Position numbers and translations under genes: made by a program. The notes below the pieces were generated by a model. That model searched no databases. It was given only the letters and a program-made list of their open reading frames with translations, and was not told the DNA's origin. Below, piece by piece: positions 17,450-28,751 of a stretch of DNA of 64,000 bases. How positions within the stretch are numbered: the first letter of the stretch is position 1; every line of letters starts with the position of its first letter. The stretch is from JASHVB01 sp036489395. GTDB taxonomy: Bacteria > Pseudomonadota > Alphaproteobacteria > Acetobacterales > Acetobacteraceae. The DNA is taken from NCBI GenBank assembly GCA_036489395.1, contig DASXFW010000075.1:1-64000 (forward strand), read 5' to 3'.

Positions 17450-18718
17450 GTGGTTTCGTGCGGCGGGCGGCCACTCGCGCCGCGATCCGGGGAATCCCGC
17501 ATATCCGGCCATAGTCGGCCATGCTACGCGCGGGGCATAATCGATCCCTACCCGTTCCGTCTGTTTGCCAATCCGCGGCCTGGCACATCGGGCGTGACGA
17601 TCTTGACCACCGCTGGGTTTCAGCATGCCAAAGCCGCGATCACCGCATGGTCCGGCTATGCGCCCACGCCCCTGCTCGATCTGCCTGATCTCGCGCTCCA
17701 GGCTGGGATCGGCACACTTCGCCTGAAAGATGAAGCCAGCCGCTTCGGCCTCGGCAGCTTCAAGGCGCTCGGCGGCGCCTATGCCGTCGCGGCCCTGCTG
17801 TGCAAGGAACTGGCCCGAACCGGTACCGCACCATCCGCCGTCATCGCCGACCTGGAAGCCGGCACCTGCCGCGCCGCCACCGAACGCCTGACGGTAACCT
17901 GCGCCACCGACGGCAACCATGGCCGGGCCGTGGCCTGGGGCGCCCAGCGCTTCCATGCCAGGTGCATCATCTTCGTCCATGCCACGGTCAGCCAGGTCCG
18001 TGCCGACGCCATCGCCGCGTATGGAGCCGAAATCCGCCGGGTCCCCGGCAACTACGACGACGCGGTGCGTGAATGTGCGCGTCAGGCCAACGCCGATGGC
18101 TGGCATGTCGTGTCCGACACGTCCTGGCCTGGCTATACGGAAGTGCCGCGCGACATCATGCAAGGCTACCGGCTGATGGTCGATGAAGCGGCCGACCAAT
18201 GGGGTGGCCCGCCGCCCACACACGTATTCGTCCAGGCCGGGGTCGGCGCCGCCGCCGCCGCCGTCTCGATCCAATGCCGCACCCGCTTTTCGCCGGCCCC
18301 CGCTCTGATCGTCGTCGAACCCGATCACGCCGCCTGCCTGCTGGCGAGTGCACGAAAGGGCGCCCTGACCGCGGTCGAGGGCAGCCTCGATACCATCATG
18401 GCCGGGCTTGCCTGCGGTGAACCCAGCCTGCTGGGATGGCAGGAACTCGAGCGCGCCACGGCGGGTTTCATGGCAATCCCCGATGTGGCCGCGGTCGCAA
18501 CCCTGCGGCTGCTGGCGTCACACGGCATCGTCGCCGGTGAATCGGGCGTCGCCGGCCTGGCGGGCTTCCTGCTCGCCGCCGCCGACCCGGCCGCGCGCGC
18601 CACGCTAGGGCTCGAGGCAGCAAGTCGCGTGCTCACGTTTTCCACCGAAGGCGCAACCGATCCGGACCTTTACGCGAAGCTCGCAGCCGGTGCGAGCAGA
18701 CCGGTCAGCCCCGCATGA
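17450..18718 (+). CDS. Diaminopropionate ammonia-lyase-like PLP enzyme (YgeX family)
   Basis: A fold-type II PLP enzyme. The family hallmark RLKDEASRFGLGSFKALGGA carries the PLP Schiff-base lysine (Lys105 from the GTG start). CATDGNHGRAVAWGAQ, SDTSWPGYTEVPRDIMQGY and a late GESGVAGLAGFL loop follow. DpaL/YgeX cleaves 2,3-diaminopropionate to pyruvate and ammonia. In the enterobacterial purine cluster YgeX acts on the diaminopropionate made from ring opening of purine or urate products. The start is unsure: the first about 30 residues do not resemble the family, whose homology begins near DPYPFRLFANPR. It overlaps hyuA by 4 bp (ATGA), so the two are co-transcribed. Confidence 0.88.
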   Translation: MVSCGGRPLAPRSGESRISGHSRPCYARGIIDPYPFRLFANPRPGTSGVTILTTAGFQHAKAAITAWSGYAPTPLLDLPDLALQAGIGTLRLKDEASRFGLGSFKALGGAYAVAALLCKELARTGTAPSAVIADLEAGTCRAATERLTVTCATDGNHGRAVAWGAQRFHARCIIFVHATVSQVRADAIAAYGAEIRRVPGNYDDAVRECARQANADGWHVVSDTSWPGYTEVPRDIMQGYRLMVDEAADQWGGPPPTHVFVQAGVGAAAAAVSIQCRTRFSPAPALIVVEPDHAACLLASARKGALTAVEGSLDTIMAGLACGEPSLLGWQELERATAGFMAIPDVAAVATLRLLASHGIVAGESGVAGLAGFLLAAADPAARATLGLEAASRVLTFSTEGATDPDLYAKLAAGASRPVSPA

Positions 18719-20157
18719 GCCTGCTCGTCCGTGGCGGAACGGTGGTGACGGCCGACCAAAGCGTCCGGGCGGACGTGCTGTGCCAGGATGGCGTGATCGT
18801 CGCGATCGGACCCGGGCTCGACGCGCCCTCGGGCGCCGAGATCATCGACGCCGGCGGCATGCTGGTGATGCCGGGCGGGATCGATCCGCACACGCATTTG
18901 GAGCTGGCCTCCATGGGCACCACCACCAGCGAGGATTTCTTCACCGGCACCTCGGCCGGCCTCGCCGGAGGTACCACCAGCATCATCGATTTCGTCACGC
19001 CCGCGCCTGGTACTTCGCTGCTTGAGGCTTGGCACGCGCGGCGTGTCGAAGCCGAAAAATCCGCCGCCGACTATGGCTTCCACGTCGCGGTCACATGGTG
19101 GTCGGATCAGGTGGCAAAGGACATGGCCACCCTGACGCGCCAGCACGGCGTCAACAGCTTCAAGCATTTCACCGCCTACAAAGGCGCGCTGATGGTGGAC
19201 GACGGCGTGCTGTTGCGTAGTGTCGGGACGGCGCTGGAACTTGGCGCGGTTTGCACCGTGCACGCCGAGAACGGCGAAGCGGTCGCCCACCTGCAGCAAA
19301 ATCTGTTGGCGGCAGGGATCACCGGGCCGGAAGGGCACCCTCTATCGCGGCCGCCCGGTGTCGAAGCCGAGGCGGTGAACCGCGTCATCGCCCTCGCACG
19401 GTTGCTCGGCGCCCCGATCTATATCGTCCATGTATCAAGTGCCGAGGCGGCAGAGGCGATCAGCCGCGCCCGCGCCCTTGGTCACCGGGTCTATGGCGAG
19501 GTGCTGGCGCAGCATTTGGTGATCGACGACAGCGTCTATCGCGACAAGGATTGGGCAACCGCCGCGGCACACGTCATGAGCCCGCCGTTTCGGCCGAAGC
19601 ATCACCAGGCGGCGCTGTGGGCGGGCCTGATCTCGCGCGCGCTGCAAACGACGGCGTCGGATCATTGCTGTTTCAGCGCGACGCAGAAGGCAGCCGGACG
19701 CGGCGACTTCACGCGAATTCCGAATGGCGCCGCCGGCATCGAGGACCGTATGAGTGTGCTGTGGCACCACGGCGTCGGCGCCGGACGGCTGACGCCCAGC
19801 GAATTCGTCCGCCTGACGTCGACCAACGCCGCACAGATCTTCAACCTCTATCCCCGCAAGGGTGCGGTGCAGGTCGGGGCCGATGCCGACCTGGTGGTGT
19901 GGGATGCACAGGCGAGCCGGACAATTTCAGCCCGGACGCATCACCAGAATGTCGATTTCAACGTTTACGAGGGGATGCACGTGATGGGGCTGGCGCGGCA
20001 CACGATCAGCCGGGGACGCATGGTCTGGACCGACGGCGACTTGCGTTCGCTGCGCGGCGCCGGGCGTTACCTCGAGCGGCCCTGCTTTGCCCCTGCCATG
20101 GCGGCAATCGCGATCCGCAATCGGTGGGGTGCTCCGACGGCGGTTGATCGCGGCTAG
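18715..20157 (+). CDS. hyuA: Dihydropyrimidinase / hydantoinase
   Basis: A cyclic-amidohydrolase of 480 residues. The metal ligands are clear: His59 and His61 in GIDPHTHLE, the carboxylated Lys150 in NSFKHFTAYKG, a His in CTVHAENGE, a His in YIVHVSSAEA and the catalytic Asp in TTASDHCCF. Enzymes of this family open dihydropyrimidine or hydantoin rings to N-carbamoyl amino acids. In the yge/ygf cluster HyuA is one of the genes needed for anaerobic purine or urate breakdown. It overlaps the ammonia-lyase gene and precedes a ygfK-like gene by 59 nt. Confidence 0.92.
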   Translation: MSLLVRGGTVVTADQSVRADVLCQDGVIVAIGPGLDAPSGAEIIDAGGMLVMPGGIDPHTHLELASMGTTTSEDFFTGTSAGLAGGTTSIIDFVTPAPGTSLLEAWHARRVEAEKSAADYGFHVAVTWWSDQVAKDMATLTRQHGVNSFKHFTAYKGALMVDDGVLLRSVGTALELGAVCTVHAENGEAVAHLQQNLLAAGITGPEGHPLSRPPGVEAEAVNRVIALARLLGAPIYIVHVSSAEAAEAISRARALGHRVYGEVLAQHLVIDDSVYRDKDWATAAAHVMSPPFRPKHHQAALWAGLISRALQTTASDHCCFSATQKAAGRGDFTRIPNGAAGIEDRMSVLWHHGVGAGRLTPSEFVRLTSTNAAQIFNLYPRKGAVQVGADADLVVWDAQASRTISARTHHQNVDFNVYEGMHVMGLARHTISRGRMVWTDGDLRSLRGAGRYLERPCFAPAMAAIAIRNRWGAPTAVDRG

Positions 20158-20216
20158 ACGCCGCGCCGGTTGACCGATGTCAATGCGGCGGTATCGGCTT
20201 TGCATGATACCGGGCC

Positions 20217-22295
20217 ATGGTTCACCTGGTTCCCCTCCCATTCGGCGTTCTGGTCCGGCGGCTGTTCCGCGAGTTGGAGCAGAAGCGCTCAGCCTTCGAT
20301 CTCCCGGCTCAGCGGTTCGTTCAGGGGCGGCCCGGACGGGATCTTTCCGTCGCCATCCACCGCCACCGTGCGTCAACGCCGTTCGGACCGGCCGCCGGGC
20401 CGCACACCCAGATGGCGCAGAACATCGTGCTGTCGTGGCTGGCGGGCGGCCGGGTGATCGAATGCAAGACCGTTCAGGTGAAGGACGATCTCGTCATTCC
20501 GCGGCCGTGCATCGACGTTGAGACCGTTGGATTGAACGTGGAATGGTCGCAGGAACTGACCCTCGTGCAGTCGCTGGAGGAGTACGTCAAAGCCTCGATG
20601 CTGATCGAGATGCTGAAGCAAGCGGGCTACGGCGCGGGTCTGCCCGACACCGTGTTCGACATGAGTGTCGGCTACGATCTTGCTGGTATTCAGTCGGCCA
20701 AGGTGCGCGCATTCCTGGCAGGCATGATGGATGCGACCGCGATCGTGGCGCGGCTGCGTGCCGAGATTCCCCAGCCTTGGGCCCATTTGCGCGACCTGCG
20801 TTATACGACGCGTATCTCCGACACGCTGACATTGTCCACGTTCCATGGCTGTCCGCCGGAGGAAATCGAAGGCATTGTGCGGTTCCTGCTGACCGATGTC
20901 GGTATCGACGTCGTCGTCAAACTCAACCCGACCCTGCTCGGACGGGAAGAACTGAATTCCATCCTGCATGAGCGGCTTGGCTACACCGATCTCAAGGTGC
21001 CGGACGCGGCGTTCGACCAGGACGCGCGTTGGCAGCAGATCGTCGAGATGGTGCAGCGGATCGGGCCGGAGGCGGAAGCGCTTGGGCGCGGCTTCGGCGT
21101 GAAATTCTCGAACACCCTGGTGGTGGAGAACTACAAAACATTCTTCCCCGCGAGCGAACGGCAGATGTACCTCTCCGGTCCGCCGCTGCACCCTCTGGCG
21201 ATCGCGCTGGTACGCCGGTTTCGGCGGGCGTTCGGCGATCGTTTCCCAATTTCGTTTTCGGCCGGGATCGAAGAGGCCAATTTTCCGGATGCGGTCGGTC
21301 TGGGCCTGAAGCCGGTCACCGCGTGCACGAACCTTCTGAAACCCGGCGGATACCGGAACGGCTGGCACTATTTCAATCACCTGGCCAGCCGCATGGATCA
21401 GGTCGGCGCGCCGGATATCGATACTTTTGTCTTGCGGGCATTCGACCAGGTCGATGCTGCGCTGGCCCAACTCGGTTTGGCCGATGAACGAACCGCAGCT
21501 TGCCGGGCGGCCCTTGCCGCTGGCGGTGACCTCCGCGCCGCGGCAGGTGATGCCTTTCCGGCCTGGGTGTCCGCCGCGCGCCTGCTCAATACAGAGGTTT
21601 ACGCCGAGCAGGTGCTGGCCAATCCCCGCTACCACGCCAGCCACAACGCCACGCCGCCGAACCGGGTTGACAGCACCTTGGTACTGTTCGACTGCCTGAC
21701 CTGCGACAAGTGCATTCCGATCTGTCCCAACGACGCAAACTTCAGCTTCGTCATTCCTCCAGGGGAGGTTCCGACCCAGCGTTTGGTACCAACGGATGAC
21801 GGCTGGACGATAGAGCCGGTTGGGGCGTTGCGCTTCGGCAAGCCGCGGCAGATCGGGACATTTGCCGACGTCTGCAACGAATGCGGGCATTGCGACGTGC
21901 TGTGCCCGGAGGATGGCGGCCCTTATCTGGCGAAGCCGCTGTTTTTCGGCAGCGTCGTGGCCTGGGCGGCGGCGCCGCATCGGGACGGCTTCGTGTTGGA
22001 GAAGACCGCGGCCGGGGTGCGAATGCGCGGGCGGTTTGGCGGGACCGTCGTCACCCTGGAGCGTGACGGCAACCTGGTTCGATATAGCGGGGATGGGTTC
22101 GATGTCGTTCTCGATCCGCGCGACGTGGCCGCGACGGCGACCGGGAAGGCTGACGGCCCGGTTGACCTGACGTGGCTGCACATCATGGACCAGATTCTGA
22201 CCGGCACCACGGATGCGAAGGCGATCAACTACGTCAGCGCGATCCTGGAGCACGCGGGAGCGCAACGAATCAAGGCGACCTCGACGGGCTTGTGA
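20217..22295 (+). CDS. YgfK-like Fe-S flavoprotein, short form
   Basis: The N-terminal 430 residues match YgfK, the so-called selenate-reductase subunit of the purine cluster: TPFGPAAGPHTQMAQNIVLS, GGRVIECKTVQVKDDL, LSTFHGCPPEEIEGI and VKLNPTLLG. This is a TIM-barrel dihydroorotate-dehydrogenase-like domain. Two [4Fe-4S] motifs follow (CLTCDKCIPICPND and CNECGHCDVLCPEDGG). E. coli YgfK is about 1030 residues and includes a glutamate-synthase-like FAD/NADPH domain that is absent here (692 residues), so electrons must come from another partner such as the ferredoxin encoded in the island. The 3' end overlaps the convergent D-aminoacylase gene by 26 bp. Confidence 0.82.
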   Translation: MVHLVPLPFGVLVRRLFRELEQKRSAFDLPAQRFVQGRPGRDLSVAIHRHRASTPFGPAAGPHTQMAQNIVLSWLAGGRVIECKTVQVKDDLVIPRPCIDVETVGLNVEWSQELTLVQSLEEYVKASMLIEMLKQAGYGAGLPDTVFDMSVGYDLAGIQSAKVRAFLAGMMDATAIVARLRAEIPQPWAHLRDLRYTTRISDTLTLSTFHGCPPEEIEGIVRFLLTDVGIDVVVKLNPTLLGREELNSILHERLGYTDLKVPDAAFDQDARWQQIVEMVQRIGPEAEALGRGFGVKFSNTLVVENYKTFFPASERQMYLSGPPLHPLAIALVRRFRRAFGDRFPISFSAGIEEANFPDAVGLGLKPVTACTNLLKPGGYRNGWHYFNHLASRMDQVGAPDIDTFVLRAFDQVDAALAQLGLADERTAACRAALAAGGDLRAAAGDAFPAWVSAARLLNTEVYAEQVLANPRYHASHNATPPNRVDSTLVLFDCLTCDKCIPICPNDANFSFVIPPGEVPTQRLVPTDDGWTIEPVGALRFGKPRQIGTFADVCNECGHCDVLCPEDGGPYLAKPLFFGSVVAWAAAPHRDGFVLEKTAAGVRMRGRFGGTVVTLERDGNLVRYSGDGFDVVLDPRDVAATATGKADGPVDLTWLHIMDQILTGTTDAKAINYVSAILEHAGAQRIKATSTGL

Positions 22296-23915
22296 GCACA
22301 CGGCCGGGAAACGGATGCGGGGCGATCAGGCGGCCATTGTCGAGCACGGGCGTGCCATGGACCCACACCATGTCGATGCCAACCGGCCGCACTGAAGGAT
22401 CGACGTAGTCGTTGCGCTCGCCGACGGTATCGGCATCGAACAGCACCAGCGATGCATCAGCCCCAACCCGCAGCGTCGGATCGGGCAGGTTCAGGAAACG
22501 GCATGGCAACGTCGCCATCCGCCAGATCATTTGCTCCAGCGGAATGCCCATATCGCGGCCCATGCGCAACGCCTTGGGAAAGGCGCCAAGCGAACGTGGA
22601 TGCGGCTTTTGCCCGGGCCCTGGCATCAGTCCGTCGGTGCAGATCGCCATCGAAGGCCGGCGGAAGAAGCGCTCCATGGTCGCTTCGTTGCCGTAATGGG
22701 TGATGATACCGATCTCGCCGTTATTCGCCGCGTAGAAATCGAACACCGCGGCGAAGGCTGCATCGCTGTTCAAATCGGCAGCCCCGGCATCGTTGGCGAC
22801 GTCGCCCAACCTTCGACCTAGCCACGCGTCGCCCACCCCCGGCTTCACGCCGGCGATCTGGATGCCGCCGAGGCCGCCGCAGAAATGAATGAAATTGTCC
22901 CAGCTCGCGCTATCGCTCCGCATCTTTTCCGTCATCGCCTGGCGCAGGCCGGCATCAGCAAGCCGCGCGAGAAACTCGATCCGGCTGCCGGCCCGCATCT
23001 CCGGCGGGAAGATGGCGTCGCCGGTGGTGGAGCCGGCGGTGTACGGGTACATGTTCTCCATGGTGGGAATCAGCGATGCGGCGTCGCTCAGGATGCTTTC
23101 CAATTCGCCGATACGATCGTAATTGTGAATACCGGCGATCTTCGAATGCTCGTTGCAATAGCCACCGCCGCCATCCACCGCGGCCTCCACGACTTCCCTG
23201 ATGCTGGCGATGATATTGTCGCTCTCGGAGCGCAGGTGCGGAAACAGCGCCCCGGGCTTGACCTGGTTGAATGCCCGGACCAGCGACGTGATCTCGCGCT
23301 GGTCGCAGTAAACTGCTGGATTGTACACCAGCCCGGTTGACAGGCCGAGCGTCAGCGGCGCCTCACGATGGACCACTTCGGCCATCGCCGTCAGTTCGGC
23401 ATCGGTGGCGACCCGGGCGAGGTTGTTCATGACCACACGGCGCACCGCGGAATGGCCGAGATAGACCCCCATGTCGGTGACGGATCGGCCGCGGTGCCAT
23501 GCCAGGAATTCGGCAACCGACCGCCAGGTCCACTCGCCGTCGATGGCGCCGTCCAGTGGCTTGAGCTGGGCGGCGTACTGGGATCGTTGGGCATCGGCGA
23601 CCGGAGCCGGCGACAGGCCGTCAACGCCACAGATGCGCTTGGTGACGCCGCCGAGGATTGCGAGTTCGCAACTTATGGGAAAACCGCTTTCGCCGATCGC
23701 CGTGCCGCCCAGCGCGCCGTGATTGTGGGTGTCAACGAAGCCCGGTGCCAGCGTGCGTCCCTTGGCGTCGATCACCGCATCGGCGGTTTGGGCGTGCGAC
23801 AGCGTCACCTCACCGAATGCGACGATGATGTCGTCCGCGATCAGTGCATCGCCGGGGAACCGGGCGGTGCTGCCGTCGCCGTTGACGATCCGCGCGTCGC
23901 GGATGAGCGTGATCA

Positions 23916-23916
<1 letters not shown>
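22270..23916 (-). CDS. N-acyl-D-amino-acid deacylase family amidohydrolase
   Basis: A 548-residue amidohydrolase-superfamily protein. The N-terminal beta-sandwich strand is followed by the metal motif GFVDTHNHGALG, then STGLVYNPAVYC, FPHLRSESDNIIASI and a C-terminal SMAICTDGLMPGP containing the catalytic Asp; the end carries the usual VGADASLVLFD. D-aminoacylases hydrolyse N-acyl- or N-carbamoyl-D-amino acids. Here it probably acts on carbamoylated or formylated intermediates of purine or pyrimidine breakdown. It is translationally coupled to the M20 hydrolase (TAATG overlap) and convergent with the ygfK-like gene. Confidence 0.88.
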
Positions 23917-25145
<1,229 letters not shown>

Positions 25146-25207
25146 CCGGCACCTCCGGTAATCCGGTCCAGCTTCCTGTTTCGCGATCAACCACGAACCG
25201 AGCCATA

Positions 25208-25223
25208 TGAAACTACATTTTCA
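25208..25223. promoter_or_regulatory. Candidate RpiR operator in the divergent promoter
   Basis: An imperfect palindrome, tgaaactacattttca, has TGAAA and TTTCA arms around a 6-bp centre. It lies in the AT-rich intergenic region between the M20 hydrolase and the RpiR-type regulator. RpiR proteins commonly bind TGAAA-type inverted repeats next to their own gene. A single site was seen, so this is tentative. Confidence 0.4.
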
Positions 25224-25261
25224 TTCTTGTGTCCAGACAAAATTTATGTTTCTCTGGCGCC

Positions 25262-26098
25262 ATGGCGCCGCTGGAACAGACGATCCGCACGAAGTACGAC
25301 CTGTTGCCGGTGGGCGAGCGGAAGCTTGCCGACGTCGTGCTTGGGCTAGGGTGCGACCTGGGGCCTTATTCCGCGACCGAATTGGCGGAAACCGCCGGGG
25401 TATCGAAGGCGACCGCGAGCCGGCTGGTGCGCCGCCTTGGGTTCAACGACTATCAGGAAATGCGCCAGCAAACGCGGGCGAGCGCCGGCGCGGGGTCGCC
25501 GCTGGCCGCGCTGCATGGCGCCAGTGCGAAACAGGACACGCTCGGGCGGCATCTCGACCACGACGTCGCCTGCCTGACCCACACGCTGGAGGGGATTTCC
25601 GCCGATCTGATCCGCCACGCCGTGGAGGTACTGACGAAAGCGCAGCGGATCTGGGTTGTTGGCTTTCGCAACAGCTACGTTCTGGCGCTTTATGCACGCG
25701 AATTGCTCGCACAGGTGAAGCCGGATGTGCGTCTGCTGCCGGTTCCCGGGCAGACGCTGGCGGAGGAATTGTCCGCGTTGGCCGCGGGCGATGCGATGCT
25801 GGCGCTTGGCTTCCGACGCCGCACGCCGGGATTCGCCGAGGTATTGCGGATCGCGGCGAAAGCCGAGGCGCGGACCATTTTGATCGGCGACCCATCGGTG
25901 GGCGACCTCGGCAAACATGCGGCGATGACCTTCCGGTGCCTCAGTCGCGGGTCCGGCCTGTTCGACACCTACGTCGCCCCGATCAGCCTGCTGAATTACC
26001 TGTGCTCGCGGGTTGCCATCGCGTTGGGCGACGCCGCGCAACAACGGCTGCGGAACAGCGAGGTGCTGCATGACCAGTTTGGAGATTTCGGCCTCTGA
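25262..26098 (+). CDS. RpiR-family transcriptional regulator
   Basis: A 278-residue protein with an N-terminal RpiR helix-turn-helix (YSATELAETAGVSKATASRL, then VRRLGFNDYQEMR) and a C-terminal SIS (sugar isomerase) domain, about 115-260, with IWVVGFRNSYVLA and DAMLALGFRRR. SIS domains bind phosphorylated or other small effectors. ATG 25262 is chosen over the upstream in-frame ATG because homology begins there. It overlaps the xanthine dehydrogenase start by 29 bp and is divergent from the M20 operon, so it is the likely local regulator of the island. Confidence 0.9.
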   Translation: MAPLEQTIRTKYDLLPVGERKLADVVLGLGCDLGPYSATELAETAGVSKATASRLVRRLGFNDYQEMRQQTRASAGAGSPLAALHGASAKQDTLGRHLDHDVACLTHTLEGISADLIRHAVEVLTKAQRIWVVGFRNSYVLALYARELLAQVKPDVRLLPVPGQTLAEELSALAAGDAMLALGFRRRTPGFAEVLRIAAKAEARTILIGDPSVGDLGKHAAMTFRCLSRGSGLFDTYVAPISLLNYLCSRVAIALGDAAQQRLRNSEVLHDQFGDFGL

Positions 26099-28751
26099 GC
26101 AGGTCAGCTCACCGCAAACCTTCCACTTCACGCTCAATGGAGAGGCAAGGCAGGTTGAGGCGCTGCCCGACGAACCGCTGATCGACGTGCTGCGGGAGGT
26201 ACTGAAGATCAAATCGGTCAAGGCGGGCTGTGGCCCGCAGCGCGAGTGCGGCGCCTGTGTCGCGTATATCGACGGATCGCCGCGGGTAACCTGCGCGGTG
26301 CGGATCGCTCAGGTGGAAGGCCGCAAGATTCTGACACTGGAGGGTGTATCGGACAACGAGCGCAAGCTTTATGCCGACGCATTCCAGGTGGCGGCGGGAC
26401 TGCAATGCGGGTTCTGCACGCCGGGGCTGGTGCTTCGGATCAAGTGGCTGACGGACCAGGGACGGACGCTATCGCGGGCGGAGATCGCGCGGGCGCTGGA
26501 CGGGCACCTGTGCCGCTGCACCGGGTATGTGAAGATCATCGATGCGGTCGAGCTCATTCAAGCGGCCAAAGCCGGCGGCGCGCTGCCGGCGGTGGTCGAG
26601 GACGGCGGCGTTGGGCAACCGTTGAAACGCTATCAGGGGGCGGAACTGGCGCTGGGCGTCCGGCCGTTCGTCGCCGACATCGACGTTCCCGGCCTGTTAT
26701 ATGGCGCCGTCGCGCTGTCGCCGCATGCACGCGCCCGGGTCATCCGGATCGACACCACGCAGGCCCTGGCGCTTCCGGGTGTCGTAGCAGTGGCGACCGC
26801 GAAGGATGTGCCCGGCAACCGCTGGGTCGGCCAGATCTACCCGGACTGGCCGTGCTTCGTTGCCGAGGGCGAGGAGGTGCGCTGTGTCGGCGACGTGGTC
26901 GCCGCTGTGGCCGCCGCTACCCCGCGTATCGCGCGCCAGGCCGCTCGGCTTGTCGAGGTGGCATACGAACCGCTGACGCCGGTGCTCGACCCCGTCGAGG
27001 CGATCAAGCCCGGCGCCCCTCAGGTCAACCCGGTACACGAGAACCTCCTGTCCGTCACCCGATATACCCGCGGCGACGTGGACGCGGTGCTGGCGTCCTC
27101 CGCGCATGTCGTCACCGGTGTCTGGGAAACCCAAAGGATCGAGCATCTGTTCCTGGAACCCGAGGCATCGCTGGCGGTTCCGCTGCCGGATGGGCGTCTG
27201 CATATTTATAGCCAGAGCCAAGGGATTTTCGAGGACCGGCGGCAGATCGCCGCGGTGCTGGGCGAGCCGGAGGATCGTTTGTTCGTCGAACTGGTGCCAA
27301 ACGGCGGCGGGTTCGGCGGCAAGGAGGACATGACGGTTCAGGCGCAGACCGCGGTGCTGGCGCGCATGACCGGGCGGCCGGTACGGCTGGTGCTCAACCG
27401 TGAAGAGTCGATCCGCATGCATCCCAAGCGGCATCCCCTCACGATGACCTACACGGTGGGCTGCGACGCGGATGGTCGCCTGACCGGCGCCAGGATCAAT
27501 ATTCTGGGTGATTCCGGAGCGTATGCCTCGGTCGGGGGCAAGGTGCTGGAACGGGCGGCGGGCCACGCGTGCGGCCCTTACCGGATGCCGGCGTTGGCGA
27601 TCGAAGGCGTCGCGGTTTACACCAACAACCCGCCCTGTGGTGCGATGCGCGGCTTCGGTGCCAACCAGACCAGTTTCGCCATGGAAGGCTGCATGGACCT
27701 GCTGGCCGCGAAAGCCGGGCTGGACCGCTGGGAGATGCGTTGGCGCAACATCGTCCACGTCGGCGACATGTTCTCGACCGGCCAAATTCTGGAAAAATCG
27801 GTCGGCATCGAAAGGACGTTGCTGGCTGTAAAGGATGCCTATGACGCGGCTCGGGCACAGGGACGCGCTGTGGGAATCGCCTGTGGCATCAAGAACAGCG
27901 GGATCGGCAACGGTGCGATCGAGGTCGGAAAATGCCGGTTGGTGGTGCAGCCGAACGGCACGATCGATCTGCATACCGGGTTTACCGAAATGGGTCAGGG
28001 GCTGCTGACCATCCTGACCCAGTGCGCGGTCGAGGTAACCGGGCTGCCCGCCGGCCTGTTCCGTCCGCAGGTCAACAGCCGCTTCGAAGTCGGCGCCGGT
28101 CATACCACGGGCTCGCGCGCGACGTTGCTGGCCGGTCCGTCCGTGGTCGAAGCGGCGAAGCGGCTGAAGGCCGACCTGGATAACGGGCTGACGCTCGCCG
28201 CGTTGTCCGGCCGCGTCTATGCGGGGGAGTACCGCATCGACGACACCACCGCGCCCGGCGAGATGAAGAACGGCAAGATCAAGACCCACACGACGTTCGG
28301 CTTCGCGACCCAGGTGGTGGTGCTGAGTGAAACCGGCGCGGTCGAGCGGGTGATCGCCGCGCACGACGTCGGCCGCGCGTTGAACCCGCAGCAGTGCGAG
28401 GCGCAGATTCAGGGCGCGGTCCACATGGGGCTGGGCTACGCCCTGACCGAGGAGCTTCCCTGCAAGGACGGGATGCCGGTGACGTTCAAGCTGCGCGAGA
28501 TCGGTGTGCTGCGAGCCCAGCACATGCCGCTCGTGGAGGTGATTCTCGTGGAAGAACCCGAACCGGAGGGGCCGTTCGGTGCCAAGGGCGTCGGTGAGAT
28601 CGGCCTGGTTCCCACCGCCGGCGCCGTGGCAAGCGCGCTGGAGGCGTTCGACGGCGTGCGGCGGATGCGCCTGCCGATGAAGGATTCCCCAGCTTCTCGG
28701 GCGATCAATCTCGGGCAGATCCCCGATACCGATCGTGACCAATGGCACTGA
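26070..28751 (+). CDS. XdhD-like fused xanthine dehydrogenase (2Fe-2S plus molybdenum domain, no FAD)
   Basis: An 893-residue fusion. The N-terminal plant-type [2Fe-2S] domain has Cys in AGCGPQRECGACVAY and TCAV. The second cluster motif is CGFCTPGLVL...HLCRCTGY. Molybdopterin-binding domains follow (GGGFGGKEDM, PCGAMRGFG and GAKGVGEIGLVPTAGA, the last containing the catalytic Glu). There is no FAD domain, as in E. coli XdhD and the selenium-dependent molybdenum hydroxylases of purine fermenters. It likely hydroxylates (or in reverse reduces) xanthine/urate-type purines with ferredoxin as redox partner. It overlaps the upstream rpiR-type gene by 29 bp and the downstream deaminase gene by 10 bp. 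Confidence 0.9.
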   Translation: MTSLEISASEQVSSPQTFHFTLNGEARQVEALPDEPLIDVLREVLKIKSVKAGCGPQRECGACVAYIDGSPRVTCAVRIAQVEGRKILTLEGVSDNERKLYADAFQVAAGLQCGFCTPGLVLRIKWLTDQGRTLSRAEIARALDGHLCRCTGYVKIIDAVELIQAAKAGGALPAVVEDGGVGQPLKRYQGAELALGVRPFVADIDVPGLLYGAVALSPHARARVIRIDTTQALALPGVVAVATAKDVPGNRWVGQIYPDWPCFVAEGEEVRCVGDVVAAVAAATPRIARQAARLVEVAYEPLTPVLDPVEAIKPGAPQVNPVHENLLSVTRYTRGDVDAVLASSAHVVTGVWETQRIEHLFLEPEASLAVPLPDGRLHIYSQSQGIFEDRRQIAAVLGEPEDRLFVELVPNGGGFGGKEDMTVQAQTAVLARMTGRPVRLVLNREESIRMHPKRHPLTMTYTVGCDADGRLTGARINILGDSGAYASVGGKVLERAAGHACGPYRMPALAIEGVAVYTNNPPCGAMRGFGANQTSFAMEGCMDLLAAKAGLDRWEMRWRNIVHVGDMFSTGQILEKSVGIERTLLAVKDAYDAARAQGRAVGIACGIKNSGIGNGAIEVGKCRLVVQPNGTIDLHTGFTEMGQGLLTILTQCAVEVTGLPAGLFRPQVNSRFEVGAGHTTGSRATLLAGPSVVEAAKRLKADLDNGLTLAALSGRVYAGEYRIDDTTAPGEMKNGKIKTHTTFGFATQVVVLSETGAVERVIAAHDVGRALNPQQCEAQIQGAVHMGLGYALTEELPCKDGMPVTFKLREIGVLRAQHMPLVEVILVEEPEPEGPFGAKGVGEIGLVPTAGAVASALEAFDGVRRMRLPMKDSPASRAINLGQIPDTDRDQWH

